64,000 nt of DNA from JANQSP01 sp965203785 (GCA_965203785.1 OZ241911.1:248001-312000); one strand, 5' to 3'; positions 54,018 to 63,777 are shown, counted from the stretch's first letter. Notes: generated by a model from the sequence alone, not told the origin. Program-made: numbers and translations.

Positions 54018-55055
54018 ATGCATTCCACAGACAATCCAACGGGATTAAAAGGGGTTTGTTTTATTGAATATGCTTCTTCTCGTCCCGATTTATTAACGGC
54101 ATTGTGGAAATCCATGGGATTTACCTATTTTGGTCCGCATAGTAAAAAAGCAGTGGATCTTTTTTTTCAAAAACAATGCTATTTTATTCTCAACAGAGAA
54201 AAAAACACTTTTGCCGAAGATTTTTCTAAAAAACATGGTCCTTGTGTTTGTGCCTTGGGTTTTCGAGTTAAATCTGCTCAGCAGGCTTTTTCTTATGCAG
54301 TTTCTAAAGGAGCTACTCCCGTTGAACAAGATTCCCATAGTCATAGTTTCCCAGCTATTTATGGAGTGGGGGGTTTAGTTATTTATTTGGTGGATCAAGA
54401 TATCACTTCTTTTTTTTCTAAAGAGTCGGATTTTTCATCTTCTCATTCAGTGGAATTGTTGTCAGTGGATCATCTCACACATAATGTTTTTCAAGGGGAG
54501 TTACAAAAACAATGTGACTTTTACTACGAAGTTTTTAATTTTACGCAAAGAAGGTATTTTGATATTAAAGGGCTTAAAACGGGTTTAATATCAAAAGTGA
54601 TGCGTTCTCCATGCAATACCATTACGATTCCAATCAATGAGCCTTATAGAGGATCTGCTGGAAAACAATCCCAAATTCAAGAATTTTTAGAAGAATACAA
54701 GGGATCGGGTGTTCAACACATTGCCTTAATAACGGATAATATTGTGGAATCAGTAAAAAAACTTTTTTCAAACGGCATTTCTTTTTTAGACATTCCAGAT
54801 ACCTATTATGAAGAACTTCCTCAAAGAGTTCCAAATATTAAAGAAAATTTAAGTCAAATAAAAGAAAATCAAATTTTAGCAGATGGAGATGAAAAAGGTT
54901 ATCTGTTACAAATTTTTACTAAAAATGTGATTGGACCTATTTTTTATGAAGTGATTCAGCGACATAACCATGATGGTTTTGGAGAAGGGAATTTTCAGGC
55001 TTTGTTTTCTGCAATGGAACGAGATCAAATGGAAAGAGGATATTTAAAGGAGTAA
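54018..55055 (+). CDS. hpd: 4-hydroxyphenylpyruvate dioxygenase
   Basis: 345 residues from the ATG at 54018, which follows GGAGG at the right distance; GTG at 54003 is upstream of that site. Two vicinal-oxygen-chelate halves. Iron ligands: His in LLSVDHLTHNVF, His in GSGVQHIALITDNIVE, Glu in FYEVIQRHN. DGFGEGNFQALFSAMERDQ ends the protein as in HPPD. It turns 4-hydroxyphenylpyruvate into homogentisate in tyrosine breakdown; the next gene uses the product. Confidence 0.95.
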   Translation: MHSTDNPTGLKGVCFIEYASSRPDLLTALWKSMGFTYFGPHSKKAVDLFFQKQCYFILNREKNTFAEDFSKKHGPCVCALGFRVKSAQQAFSYAVSKGATPVEQDSHSHSFPAIYGVGGLVIYLVDQDITSFFSKESDFSSSHSVELLSVDHLTHNVFQGELQKQCDFYYEVFNFTQRRYFDIKGLKTGLISKVMRSPCNTITIPINEPYRGSAGKQSQIQEFLEEYKGSGVQHIALITDNIVESVKKLFSNGISFLDIPDTYYEELPQRVPNIKENLSQIKENQILADGDEKGYLLQIFTKNVIGPIFYEVIQRHNHDGFGEGNFQALFSAMERDQMERGYLKE

Positions 55056-55060
55056 TTGTT

Positions 55061-56161
55061 ATGCATGATTATCGACAAGGACTCATTTATTCGCAAGCTC
55101 ATAAAGGTATCCCCGATGGTTACTATGAAGAAGAACAAGGTCGGCAAGGATTTTACGGTCCCGTATCTCATTTATTGAGGAAAGCTCCCAGCACTCGGTG
55201 GAAAAACATTCGAGGTCCACTTAAACCCAGAATGTACAATTTACAAAATTTAGCTAAAAATTGTAAGCAACCCATTCTGTTTAATTCTGCTCTTAGAGTT
55301 TCTTACTGGAAAATGAATCCCGTATCCACAGATTCATTAAAAGGGATTAGAAATGCCAGTGCGGATTTAATTTATTTTTGTCATTGCGGAAAAGGAGAGA
55401 TTTTAACAGAATATGGATTGTTGAGTTTTCAAAGCGGATCTTATGTTGTGATTCCTAAAAATGGAGTTCATACCTTATTAGTTAAAGAATCTGTAGAACT
55501 GTTAATGATAGAGAGTTTTTGTGGGTATTTTCTTCCACCCAAGCGAGGTATGTTAGGTCAACATGCTATTTACGATACTCAAAATTTACAAAAACCTAAT
55601 TTATCTCTTCAACAAAAAAAGCAGAAAGAATTGAGAATTAATATTTATGAAATTGAAGTTTATCGTCAGGATCAAAAAACTATCTTTTCTTATGAAACAG
55701 ATGTTTATGATGTGGTGGGATGGAGAGGTAATCTTTTCCCTTTTGTTTTAGATATGAAACATATTATGCCAGTGAGTAGTCATCGTGTGCATTTACCTCC
55801 CAGTGTACATACTACTTTCCTAACTTCTCATTTTGTTGTGTGTTCTTTTGTTCCGCGTCCCTTAGAGACAGATGCAGATAGCTTAAAAGTTCCATTTTAT
55901 CATCAAAATATCGATTACGATGAGGTGTTATTTTATCATCGAGGTAATTTTTTTAGTCGAGATCATTTAAAACCAGGTATGATGAGTTTTCATCCCAGTG
56001 GTTTCCCTCATGGACCTCATCCAAAAGCCTTAGAGAATGTTCAAAATCAAACTCATACCAACGAATATGCTGTCATGATTGATTCCTCTCTCCCTCTCAA
56101 CTCTTTTTCTGATTTATCTAATATAGAGTTAGCAGATTATTGGAAGTCATGGCAGAAGTGA
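55061..56161 (+). CDS. hmgA: Homogentisate 1,2-dioxygenase
   Basis: 366 residues, shorter than the about 430 of E. coli-type or human enzymes. The C-terminal iron site is present: FYHQNIDYDEVLFYHRGNFF, then GMMSFHPSGFPHGPHPKAL, including the His residues and the acidic residue. Opens the homogentisate ring to maleylacetoacetate. AAGGAG precedes the ATG by 9 bases, and it is 5 bases after hpd. Maleylacetoacetate isomerase and fumarylacetoacetase are not in the window. Confidence 0.93.
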   Translation: MHDYRQGLIYSQAHKGIPDGYYEEEQGRQGFYGPVSHLLRKAPSTRWKNIRGPLKPRMYNLQNLAKNCKQPILFNSALRVSYWKMNPVSTDSLKGIRNASADLIYFCHCGKGEILTEYGLLSFQSGSYVVIPKNGVHTLLVKESVELLMIESFCGYFLPPKRGMLGQHAIYDTQNLQKPNLSLQQKKQKELRINIYEIEVYRQDQKTIFSYETDVYDVVGWRGNLFPFVLDMKHIMPVSSHRVHLPPSVHTTFLTSHFVVCSFVPRPLETDADSLKVPFYHQNIDYDEVLFYHRGNFFSRDHLKPGMMSFHPSGFPHGPHPKALENVQNQTHTNEYAVMIDSSLPLNSFSDLSNIELADYWKSWQK

Positions 56162-57330
56162 CATTATCTCCTAAGCAGGCGATGCAATTAGCTATTCGTT
56201 TAGCAAAAAAAGGATTGGGTTTTGTCGCACCTAATCCGCCAGTTGGATGTGTGATTTTAGATCGAAATTATCGATTATTATCTTCTGGGTATCATAAAAC
56301 ATACGGAGGAGATCATGCCGAAATATCTGCATTAAAAAAAATTGTGGATACAAAAAAACTAAAAGGTGCACACTTATTTGTCACCTTGGAACCATGTCAT
56401 CATTATGGAAAAACCCCCTCTTGTGCAGCCGAGTTGGTTAAATATTCATGGGGATCTTTAACCTATGGTGGGTCGGACCCTTTGACTCTTGGTAAAGGAA
56501 TCCGATTTTTGAAAAAAAAAGGTATTCGCGTTCTCCGAACAACGGATTGCAAATTTGAATTAGAACAATTAATCGAATTTTTTAAATTTTCCAATCGCTA
56601 TCAGCGTCCTTTTGTGAGTTTAAAAGTGGCCTCTAGCTTAGATGGGGTAATTGCCACACCAAATAGTCAGCAGGTAAAAAGCCTGTGGATTACACAAAAA
56701 AAGGCGAGAGAGTATGTTCATTTTTTAAGAGGAATCCACGATGCTGTTCTCGTTGGAGCTCATACACTCATCCAAGATAACCCTCGGCTCAATAGCCGAA
56801 ATAAGCAATTTTTACTCAAACAAAATAAAGTGATTATTTTAGATCCCAAGGGGGAAGTTTTTCCGTTTCTTTCTCGTTCTCGATTGATCAAAACTCATTC
56901 TGCCAGTCGTATTATAATTTTTTGCTTAGATCAAAAAAAAGTTAAATCTTCTTATAAAAAACTTAAGCTTCAAGTGCATTGGATTAAAAATCATTTGGTG
57001 AAAAAATACCATTATTCGAAGTTAGAAAAAAAAGATGCCACCCCCGTTTTTCCACTGGATTTTTTATTAAAAATATTATATCAAAAAGAAAACATACAAT
57101 CTCTTATGGTGGAAGGTGGAGCTTTTTGTTTTTCTCAATTTTTACAGCAAAAAATGGCTCAAAAGCTTTATTTGCACATGGCCCCTATCTTATTGGGAGA
57201 AGGGCTTTGTTGGTCAAAGTATTTAAAAATCAAAAATTTAAAAGCCAGTCCTTTGATAAAAAATGTCCAATATCAAATGGCAAAACCAGATCTTCTTTTA
57301 GAAGGATATTTAAAGTTTACTTCTGCTTAA
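56149..57330 (+). CDS. ribD: Bifunctional riboflavin biosynthesis deaminase/reductase RibD
   Basis: 393 residues from the ATG at 56149, within the end of hmgA; TTG at 56140 is in frame too. The zinc-binding deaminase part has HAEISALKK and VTLEPCHHYGKTPSCA with the His and two Cys. The reductase half begins PFVSLKVASSLDGVIATPNS and contains HFLRGIHDAVLVGAHTLIQD and SLMVEGGAFCFSQFL. It makes the pyrimidine precursor of riboflavin, so of FMN and FAD. No other rib gene is adjacent. Confidence 0.94.
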   Translation: MAEVTLSPKQAMQLAIRLAKKGLGFVAPNPPVGCVILDRNYRLLSSGYHKTYGGDHAEISALKKIVDTKKLKGAHLFVTLEPCHHYGKTPSCAAELVKYSWGSLTYGGSDPLTLGKGIRFLKKKGIRVLRTTDCKFELEQLIEFFKFSNRYQRPFVSLKVASSLDGVIATPNSQQVKSLWITQKKAREYVHFLRGIHDAVLVGAHTLIQDNPRLNSRNKQFLLKQNKVIILDPKGEVFPFLSRSRLIKTHSASRIIIFCLDQKKVKSSYKKLKLQVHWIKNHLVKKYHYSKLEKKDATPVFPLDFLLKILYQKENIQSLMVEGGAFCFSQFLQQKMAQKLYLHMAPILLGEGLCWSKYLKIKNLKASPLIKNVQYQMAKPDLLLEGYLKFTSA

Positions 57331-57346
57331 ATTGAGGGATTAGTTA

Positions 57347-57640
57347 ATGAATCAAAAATTATTAAAACAGACTGCTCGCCTCGCTCGATTGCATCTTACA
57401 GAAAAAGAATTGCAACTCATGAATACTCAATTAACTTCTGTCTTTAAGTATTTTGATAAAATTGGGTCTTTTACTTTAAAAGAATCATTCAAACCTTTAG
57501 TAGATCCTTTAGATGGGCTGAGAAAGACTTCTGCTTTTCGTTCAGATGAGGTTATTTCATTTCGTGATTACAAAAAATTAATATCTCTTTCTCCAAAAGT
57601 TTTAGGAGATGAGTATTTAGTACCTCCTGTCGTAGAATAA
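57347..57640 (+). CDS. gatC: Glu/Asp-tRNA amidotransferase subunit C
   Basis: 97 residues: RLARLHLTEKELQLMNTQLT at the start, then LVDPLDGLRKTSAFRSDEVI, the GatC pattern. It wraps around GatA and steadies the complex. GAGGG lies 8 bases before the ATG; gatA follows by 10 bases. Confidence 0.93.
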   Translation: MNQKLLKQTARLARLHLTEKELQLMNTQLTSVFKYFDKIGSFTLKESFKPLVDPLDGLRKTSAFRSDEVISFRDYKKLISLSPKVLGDEYLVPPVVE

Positions 57641-57650
57641 AAATTAGAAT

Positions 57651-59117
57651 ATGGAATTATTAAATCATTCACTCGAAGAGATTAGTTCTGGTATCAAGAA
57701 AAAAAAATTTTCTATAAAGGAAGTTTGTCAATTTTTTTTAGATCGAATTACAAAATATAATTCTTCATTAAATGCAGTTGTCACTTTAAACGAACAAGCT
57801 ATTTCGCGAGCTATTCAAATGGATCAGAAGATTCATCAATATCGAGATCTCCCTTTGTTGGGAATTCCTATTTTGTTAAAAGATATTTTCTGCACAAAAG
57901 ATATTCGAACGACAGCGGGTTCTCGAATGCTAGAAAATTTTATTCCTCCTTATTCTGCAGAAATTGTTCAACGTTTGGAAAAAGCGGGGGCAATTATTTT
58001 AGGCAAATGCAATCAAGATGAATTTGCAATGGGAAATAGCAATGAACAGTCTATTTTTGGTCCTACTAAAAATCCATGGAATACCGATTATGTGCCGGGG
58101 GGATCCAGTGGTGGATCTGCAGTTTCTGTATCTGCTGGTTTTGCACCTGTATCGATTGGCTCGGATACAGGAGGTTCGGTTCGACAGCCGGCTTCTTTTT
58201 GCAATGTCGTAGGTATAAAACCGACTTATGGGAGAGTGAGTCGATATGGAATGATTGCCTATGCTTCGAGCTTAGATCAAGCAGGACCTTTGACAGTCAA
58301 TGTAGAAGATAGTGCTTTGGTATTACAAGTTTTATCGGGAGCGGATCTTAAAGATATGACTTCCGCCCAACATTTAATTCCCAATTGGAGTCGACAACTT
58401 CAATCAGGTGTTCAAAAACTAAAAATTGGATGGCTGGTTTTAGAAGATTTAGTTTCACCAGAAGTTCAAACTGTTATGAATCGAGTTCAAGATGTTTTTA
58501 AAAAGCATTCTTTTGAAATAATACCCATTCATTTATCTAGTTTGGCGGTAGCTGTTCCAACTTATTATTTAATTTCCACTAGCGAAGCATCCAGTAATTT
58601 AGCAAGATATGATGGAGTACGATATGGGTATCGTCATTCTTTTTCAGATTTGGAAGGGGGTGCAAAAAATTTAGAAAATTTTTATAGTCGAACGCGTGGA
58701 CATGGATTTGGTAGCGAAGTTAAACGAAGAATTTTAATGGGTACATTTTGTTTATCCCAAGGATATTATGACAAATACTATGAAAGAGCTTGTCAAGTTC
58801 GACGATATATTAGGGATGAGTTATTGCAAATTTTTTCTAAAGTATCGGTGTTGGTCTTGCCTGTTTCTTCTACTCCTGCTTGGTCCATTTGTCATACTCC
58901 ACCGGGTTCTTTAGATTCTTATTTAAGTGATCAATTTACAGTTTTAGCTAACTTAGCGGGTCTTCCATCTTTATCAGTTCCAGCGGGATTTTCTTCAAAA
59001 GATCTGCCTATTGGAATTCAATTATTAGCGGAGCATTTTAATGAACAAAATTTATTTAATATAGCTTATTTTATTCAAAAAAAACTGGGAGTAGTGGGGA
59101 GGAGACCCAATGTCTGA
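57651..59117 (+). CDS. gatA: Glu/Asp-tRNA amidotransferase subunit A
   Basis: 488 residues, amidase that releases ammonia from glutamine. The Ser-cis-Ser-Lys site is present: Lys in GIPILLKDIFCTKDIRTTAG, and the PGGSSGGSAVSVSAGFAPVS and IGSDTGGSVRQPASFCNVVG Gly/Ser stretches with the nucleophile Ser. YSRTRGHGFGSEVKRRILMG follows. Overlaps gatB by 8 bases. Given separate AsnRS, the main job is probably Gln-tRNA formation, if glnS is missing. Confidence 0.96.
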   Translation: MELLNHSLEEISSGIKKKKFSIKEVCQFFLDRITKYNSSLNAVVTLNEQAISRAIQMDQKIHQYRDLPLLGIPILLKDIFCTKDIRTTAGSRMLENFIPPYSAEIVQRLEKAGAIILGKCNQDEFAMGNSNEQSIFGPTKNPWNTDYVPGGSSGGSAVSVSAGFAPVSIGSDTGGSVRQPASFCNVVGIKPTYGRVSRYGMIAYASSLDQAGPLTVNVEDSALVLQVLSGADLKDMTSAQHLIPNWSRQLQSGVQKLKIGWLVLEDLVSPEVQTVMNRVQDVFKKHSFEIIPIHLSSLAVAVPTYYLISTSEASSNLARYDGVRYGYRHSFSDLEGGAKNLENFYSRTRGHGFGSEVKRRILMGTFCLSQGYYDKYYERACQVRRYIRDELLQIFSKVSVLVLPVSSTPAWSICHTPPGSLDSYLSDQFTVLANLAGLPSLSVPAGFSSKDLPIGIQLLAEHFNEQNLFNIAYFIQKKLGVVGRRPNV

Positions 59118-60543
59118 TCTTGAATGGCAAGCTGTAATTGGTTTAGAAATTCATGCTCAACTATGCACCAATAGTAAATTGTTTTCTTCCGATTCTTCTC
59201 AATTTACCAATCGAGCTAATGTCCACATTCACCCAGTGAGTTTAGGGTTACCAGGAGTTTTGCCCGTATTAAATCAAAAAGTTTTAGAATATTCCACTCG
59301 AGTGGGGTTGGCTTTAAATTGTCATATTAACCAAAAATCCGTGTTTGCTAGAAAAAACTATTTTTACCCAGATTTGCCAAAGGGATATCAAATTTCTCAA
59401 TATGATCAGCCTTTATGCGAAAAAGGACATGTTCAATTTAACCAAGATGGGCAAACACACAAAATACGCATTCGCCGAGTGCATATAGAAGAAGATGCAG
59501 GTCAGTTTCATCATCATCAAAATTGCTCTTTGGTTAATTTTAATCGATCGGGAGTTCCATTAGTGGAAATTGTATCAGAACCCGATATTTCTTCTCCACA
59601 AGTAGCAGGCACTTTGGCTCGGATTGTGTGCAACACTTTAAAATATATTGAGGTCTGCGATGGTTCTTTAGAGGAAGGCTCTCTTCGGTGTGATTGCAAT
59701 GTGAGTATTAAAAAACCATCCGATTCAACTTTAGGTGTTAGAACAGAAATTAAAAACATTAATTCTTTTAAATTTGTTCAAAAAGCCATTGAATACGAGA
59801 TTAAAAGGCAAATTTGTCTTTTAAATCAAAAACAGCCAGTTTTTAGGGAAACTCGCCTCTATGATTCTTCTCAAAATAAAACTTTTCCTCTTCGCTCTAA
59901 AGAGGAAGCTAGTGATTATCGCTATTTTCCAGATCCCGATTTACCCCCCGTTGTCTTATCTCCGGCATGGATTGAAAAACAAAAAAGTTATATTACGGAA
60001 CTTCCTTTAGATAAATTAGATCGTTTTCAGAAACAATATTCTCTTTCTAAAAAAGATGCCAATTTATTGGTAGAAGAAAAATCTCGAGCAGATTATTTTG
60101 AAGAAGTGGTAGCCGTTAGCAATCATCCATCTCTATCAGCTAATTGGTTATTGAATGAGGTCTTAGCTCAACTCAATGAATCTAAAAAAGGCATTAACTC
60201 TTGTCCTGTTTCTGCTAAACAATTGGGGCAGTTGATACAAATGATTGATCAAAAAATTATTTCTGGGAAAATAGCTAAAAGAGTATTTAGTGAAATGTGG
60301 AAGACTGGCGAAGATTGTAAAAAAATTATTCAAAAACAAAATTTAAAAAATATTCAAGATGAAGATATTTTATTGCAGATGGTGGATCAAATAATCCATC
60401 AATTTCCCAATCAAGTTAAAGAATATCAAGAAGGAAAACAGAAAATATTTGGGTTTTTTGTAGGAGAAATTATGAAATTAAGCAAAGGGCAAGCAGATCC
60501 TAAAAAATTAACTCCTTTACTTATAAAGAAATTAAAGTCTTAA
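59110..60543 (+). CDS. gatB: Glu/Asp-tRNA amidotransferase subunit B
   Basis: 477 residues. Starts WQAVIGLEIHAQLCTNSKLF, then RKNYFYPDLPKGYQISQYDQ, the family signature, and DCNVSIKKPSDSTLGVRTEI. The C-terminal YqeY-like tail (LINKPQ-poor, PKKLTPLLIKKLK at the end) binds tRNA. It activates the misacylated tRNA with ATP and amidates it. A strong GGGAGGAGA stands before the ATG, inside gatA. Confidence 0.96.
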   Translation: MSDLEWQAVIGLEIHAQLCTNSKLFSSDSSQFTNRANVHIHPVSLGLPGVLPVLNQKVLEYSTRVGLALNCHINQKSVFARKNYFYPDLPKGYQISQYDQPLCEKGHVQFNQDGQTHKIRIRRVHIEEDAGQFHHHQNCSLVNFNRSGVPLVEIVSEPDISSPQVAGTLARIVCNTLKYIEVCDGSLEEGSLRCDCNVSIKKPSDSTLGVRTEIKNINSFKFVQKAIEYEIKRQICLLNQKQPVFRETRLYDSSQNKTFPLRSKEEASDYRYFPDPDLPPVVLSPAWIEKQKSYITELPLDKLDRFQKQYSLSKKDANLLVEEKSRADYFEEVVAVSNHPSLSANWLLNEVLAQLNESKKGINSCPVSAKQLGQLIQMIDQKIISGKIAKRVFSEMWKTGEDCKKIIQKQNLKNIQDEDILLQMVDQIIHQFPNQVKEYQEGKQKIFGFFVGEIMKLSKGQADPKKLTPLLIKKLKS

Positions 60544-60733
60544 TCCCTTATATTTTTTAATCCCTAGCGGATGTTTTTTATTTCCTATTAGAGTATTTAG
60601 CTCTCACTCATTATAGCCAATCAGCTGGTTTTTAATAAACTATAGTCCAGTTTGAAATTAGAATTTATTAGACTTTATATCTAACTTGTTTTAGCCTTAA
60701 AAGGGGTCATTGTTATAATCTTTTTTTACAACT
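60544..60733. promoter_or_regulatory. Gap after gatB with weak promoter-like elements
   Basis: 190 bases. TTGAAA, 17 bases, TTATAT about 75 bases before the next gene could be its promoter. No hairpin with a T run follows gatB. Nothing else is seen. Confidence 0.25.
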
Positions 60734-62035
60734 ATGATGAAACATTTTATTTTATTTTTATTCTTTTTATTTTCAGCTTGTTCCTCATTTCGAGATTCAG
60801 CACCCCCTTTGGAGTTAACTCCAGAAGAAGATCTTTCAGAGAATTTAGAAAATAATGTAGAAAAAGATGAAGATTCTTCTGATTCATCACTTCCTTCTTC
60901 AGTGGGAGAATCAAATGTTAGCAATGAAAATATCGATATAGACGAAGATGAAGAAGGAGAGATTATTTATATTGATGAAGAAGACGAAGACTTAATTGTG
61001 GAAAAAGAAGGAGAAATCAATATAGAAGAGGATTTATCAGATCCTATAGAACAAAGTGCTGAAGGATCAGAAGATAACCCATCAGAAGAACTCACCGACT
61101 CGATGGCTGATACAGTTGATTCCAGTTCCACAGAAAGTTTTTTACCTCCTAGTTCTGTAGAACAAACCAAGGCTTCTCATTTAAAAACTTCGCAGAAGAA
61201 GTCTTCTTCTCCGGTTAAGAAGACTTGGATTCCTCTTAAAAAAATTAAAGTTCAAACTTATCGCAAAGGGAATTTTTTAGTTAATGCCGTTTACATTGCT
61301 CGGATAGAAGATCGTATCTCATCTGTTTCTCATAAAATTTTTGGGTCCGATCAAACCTCTCAACTCTATACTATTAATCCTCACCTTAAGAATCGAGATT
61401 TAAAAGTAGGGGATAAAATTTATTATCAATCTCCTCTTCGTCCACAAGACACAGATAAAATACTTTTCTATTTTGAGGATAAAGGGGTAGATCCCACAAT
61501 GTATGACATAGAGCCTGGGCAAAATATTCGCACTCTTTCCACTCAATTGTTAGGGGATGTCAACAGCTGGAAAGAAATTTGGGCCACTAATCCAGAATTA
61601 GTATCTAAAGGGATTGTAGATCAAAAAATGACTATTAAATATTGGCTTCCAGAAGATGAAGTGGCTAGTGTACCACAAGTTCCTCTGTCTGATGATTCAA
61701 AATCTTCTTCTGAATTAGCAGAGGAAGTTCAACCAGAAGGTTTAGAAGATAGTTTGAGCGATGATTCAGCACCTCCTCTTATTGAAGGTGAAGTAGCTGA
61801 TTCTTCTCCAGAAGAAGATTTATCTCCTCCTTCTTTACCACCACCGCTAACAGAAGAGAATTTAAAAGAAAAAGAAAAAGAAACGCTTTTTAGTAATTTT
61901 CCAATGGAGAAACTTTTATTGATTATTGTTGCAATTGGGATTTTATTATTTGCTTTTTTTCGGATCTGGAAGAAAAGAAAAAAAGTGGAGTATGACTTTA
62001 GTGTTGCCAATTTTGAAGTGGAGGAAGATCAATAA
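60734..62035 (+). CDS. Acidic LysM-like lipoprotein with C-terminal membrane anchor
   Basis: 433 residues. Signal peptide with a good lipobox (FLFSACSS). Residues about 20-150 are extremely acidic and Ser-rich. A middle region (about 180-310) looks like tandem LysM-type modules: ARIEDRISSVSHKIFGSDQT then LYTINPHLKNRDLKVGDKIY, and YDIEPGQNIRTLSTQLLGDV then IWATNPELVSKG. A second acidic, Pro-rich stretch leads to one C-terminal helix (LLLIIVAIGILLFAFFRIW) and a basic then acidic tail. Lipid at one end and a membrane helix at the other could tie two membranes with a wall-binding part between. Function unknown. Confidence 0.75.
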   Translation: MMKHFILFLFFLFSACSSFRDSAPPLELTPEEDLSENLENNVEKDEDSSDSSLPSSVGESNVSNENIDIDEDEEGEIIYIDEEDEDLIVEKEGEINIEEDLSDPIEQSAEGSEDNPSEELTDSMADTVDSSSTESFLPPSSVEQTKASHLKTSQKKSSSPVKKTWIPLKKIKVQTYRKGNFLVNAVYIARIEDRISSVSHKIFGSDQTSQLYTINPHLKNRDLKVGDKIYYQSPLRPQDTDKILFYFEDKGVDPTMYDIEPGQNIRTLSTQLLGDVNSWKEIWATNPELVSKGIVDQKMTIKYWLPEDEVASVPQVPLSDDSKSSSELAEEVQPEGLEDSLSDDSAPPLIEGEVADSSPEEDLSPPSLPPPLTEENLKEKEKETLFSNFPMEKLLLIIVAIGILLFAFFRIWKKRKKVEYDFSVANFEVEEDQ

Positions 62036-62088
62036 TCTTTGAGTTCGAGGTCCACAGATGGAGTATTAACGGGATTACACAATTTTTA

Positions 62089-62262
62089 TTGACAAATAAA
62101 AAAGATTTTGTTTAGGTTTAAGTATTGATCTTTATATTTTTACTAATCGCTTGATAAATCGCTTAATTCTTTGTTGCACATAAAAAAAAGAGGTATTGAT
62201 AATTTAAAACATATTAGTTAGCAGGAACAGGGTTGTGAGAAACAATTTCTGAAAAGTGAAGT
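62089..62262 (+). promoter_or_regulatory. rho: Probable rho promoter and long leader
   Basis: A perfect -35 hexamer TTGACA at 62089-62094; the -10 is weak (TTAGGT or TTTAGG after 16-17 bases). The rho ATG is about 170 bases downstream, leaving a long leader. Rho commonly represses itself by terminating in its own leader, so this may serve that purpose. I see no tRNA or hairpin here. Confidence 0.45.
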
Positions 62263-63777
62263 ATGAATCGTTCAGAATCAGATAAAAATAAAAATCCAGC
62301 AGGAAAAAGATCCAATTATATCTCTTCTTTTTCGGATAGAAAGGGAGTGAGAAGATCATCGGGTTCTAATAAGAATCGCTACCGAAACAATAATAATAAC
62401 AATAATAATTATAATGATAATGGTCGTTCTCGAGGTGGAAGAGAAGGTTTTTCTTCTTCATCTGGATTTTCTACTAAACCTTCAACGGTGGATTTGTCAG
62501 ATATTTCTTTAACAGAACAAGAAAAAAAAGATTTAGATTTTAAAAATTTACGGTCGAAAGATATTCGAGAAATTATCACTTTGGCAATTAAGCTAAAGAT
62601 TGAAAACCCAGCTGGGTTAAAAAGGCAAGATTTAGTATTTGAAATACTCAAACGAGCTGCTCAATTAGGTGATATTTATGGTGGAGGAGTATTGGAAATT
62701 TTGCCAGATGGGTATGGTTTTTTACGATCTCCCGATTACAATTACCTACCGGGAATTGACGATATTTATGTGAGTCATTCTCAAATTCGACGATTTGGTT
62801 TAAGAACAGGAGATAGTATCACAGGAACGGTGCGTCCTCCGAAATCCAGTGAGAAGTATTTTGCAGTTTTAAAACCAGATAATATTAATTTTAAATCTGC
62901 GGATCATTTAAAAGAAAAAATTCTTTTTGATAATTTAACTCCCATTTATCCAAAAGATCCATTGAGGATGGAATGGAATCCTTCCGAGTATACAACTCGT
63001 GTTGTGGCATTAATGTCTCCTTTGGGCAAAGGGCAAAGGGCTTTAATTGTAGCCCCTCCTCGAACTGGAAAAACAGTTCTTTTGCAAAATATCGCTAATG
63101 CTATTTCTAAAAATCATGATGAAGTTTATTTAATTGTCTTACTCATCGATGAAAGACCGGAAGAAGTAACGGACATGTTAAGGCATGTCAAAGGGGAAGT
63201 TATTTCTTCAACTTTTGATGAACCTCCCACTCGTCATGTGCAGGTAGCTGAAATGGTTATTGAAAAAGCCAAAAGATTAGTGGAGCATAAAAAAGATGTA
63301 GTGATTTTATTAGATTCTATCACCCGATTAGCACGAGCTTACAATACCGTAATCCCCCCTTCTGGGAAAATTCTTTCTGGTGGAGTGGATTCGAATGCCC
63401 TTCATAAACCCAAACGTTTTTTTGGAGCAGCTAGAAATGTCGAAGAAGGAGGTAGTTTAACTATTGTAGCCACTGCTTTAGTGGATACAGGTTCTCGAAT
63501 GGACGAAGTTATTTTTGAAGAATTTAAAGGTACGGGGAATTCAGAAATTCATTTAGATAGAAAACTTATGGAGAGAAGAATTTTTCCATGCATGGATATT
63601 AATAAATCAGGAACTCGGAAAGAAGATTTATTAGTTCAAGAAAATGAACTCAATCGATTGTTGATTTTACGAAAAGTACTAGCTCCAATGAATGCTGTCA
63701 ATTCTATGGAATTTTTATTAGATAAGTTAAAAAAAGCTAAAACTAACCAAGATTTTTTAAATAATATGAGTAATTAA
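62263..63777 (+). CDS. rho: Transcription termination factor Rho
   Basis: 504 residues, longer than the usual 420 because of an N-terminal disordered region with a poly-Asn run (about residues 45-52) and Arg/Gly/Ser stretches. The RNA-binding part follows at RKDLVFEI-like GLKRQDLVFEILKRAAQLGD with GYGFLRSPDYNYLPGIDDIY. Walker A is LIVAPPRTGKTVLLQN, Walker B VVILLDSITRLARAYN, and the secondary channel shows PPSGKILSGGVDSNALHKPK. Hexameric RNA-DNA helicase. prfA follows by 33 bases. Confidence 0.97.
   Translation: MNRSESDKNKNPAGKRSNYISSFSDRKGVRRSSGSNKNRYRNNNNNNNNYNDNGRSRGGREGFSSSSGFSTKPSTVDLSDISLTEQEKKDLDFKNLRSKDIREIITLAIKLKIENPAGLKRQDLVFEILKRAAQLGDIYGGGVLEILPDGYGFLRSPDYNYLPGIDDIYVSHSQIRRFGLRTGDSITGTVRPPKSSEKYFAVLKPDNINFKSADHLKEKILFDNLTPIYPKDPLRMEWNPSEYTTRVVALMSPLGKGQRALIVAPPRTGKTVLLQNIANAISKNHDEVYLIVLLIDERPEEVTDMLRHVKGEVISSTFDEPPTRHVQVAEMVIEKAKRLVEHKKDVVILLDSITRLARAYNTVIPPSGKILSGGVDSNALHKPKRFFGAARNVEEGGSLTIVATALVDTGSRMDEVIFEEFKGTGNSEIHLDRKLMERRIFPCMDINKSGTRKEDLLVQENELNRLLILRKVLAPMNAVNSMEFLLDKLKKAKTNQDFLNNMSN

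Noticed and set aside
62041..62060. GAGTTCGAGGTCCAC resembles a tRNA T-arm
   Set aside because: No acceptor, D or anticodon arms can be formed around it, and no CCA-type end follows.
62380..62425. AAT/AAC repeats as a microsatellite
   Set aside because: They encode the poly-Asn run in the disordered N-terminal part of Rho and keep the frame; a known feature of Rho insertions.
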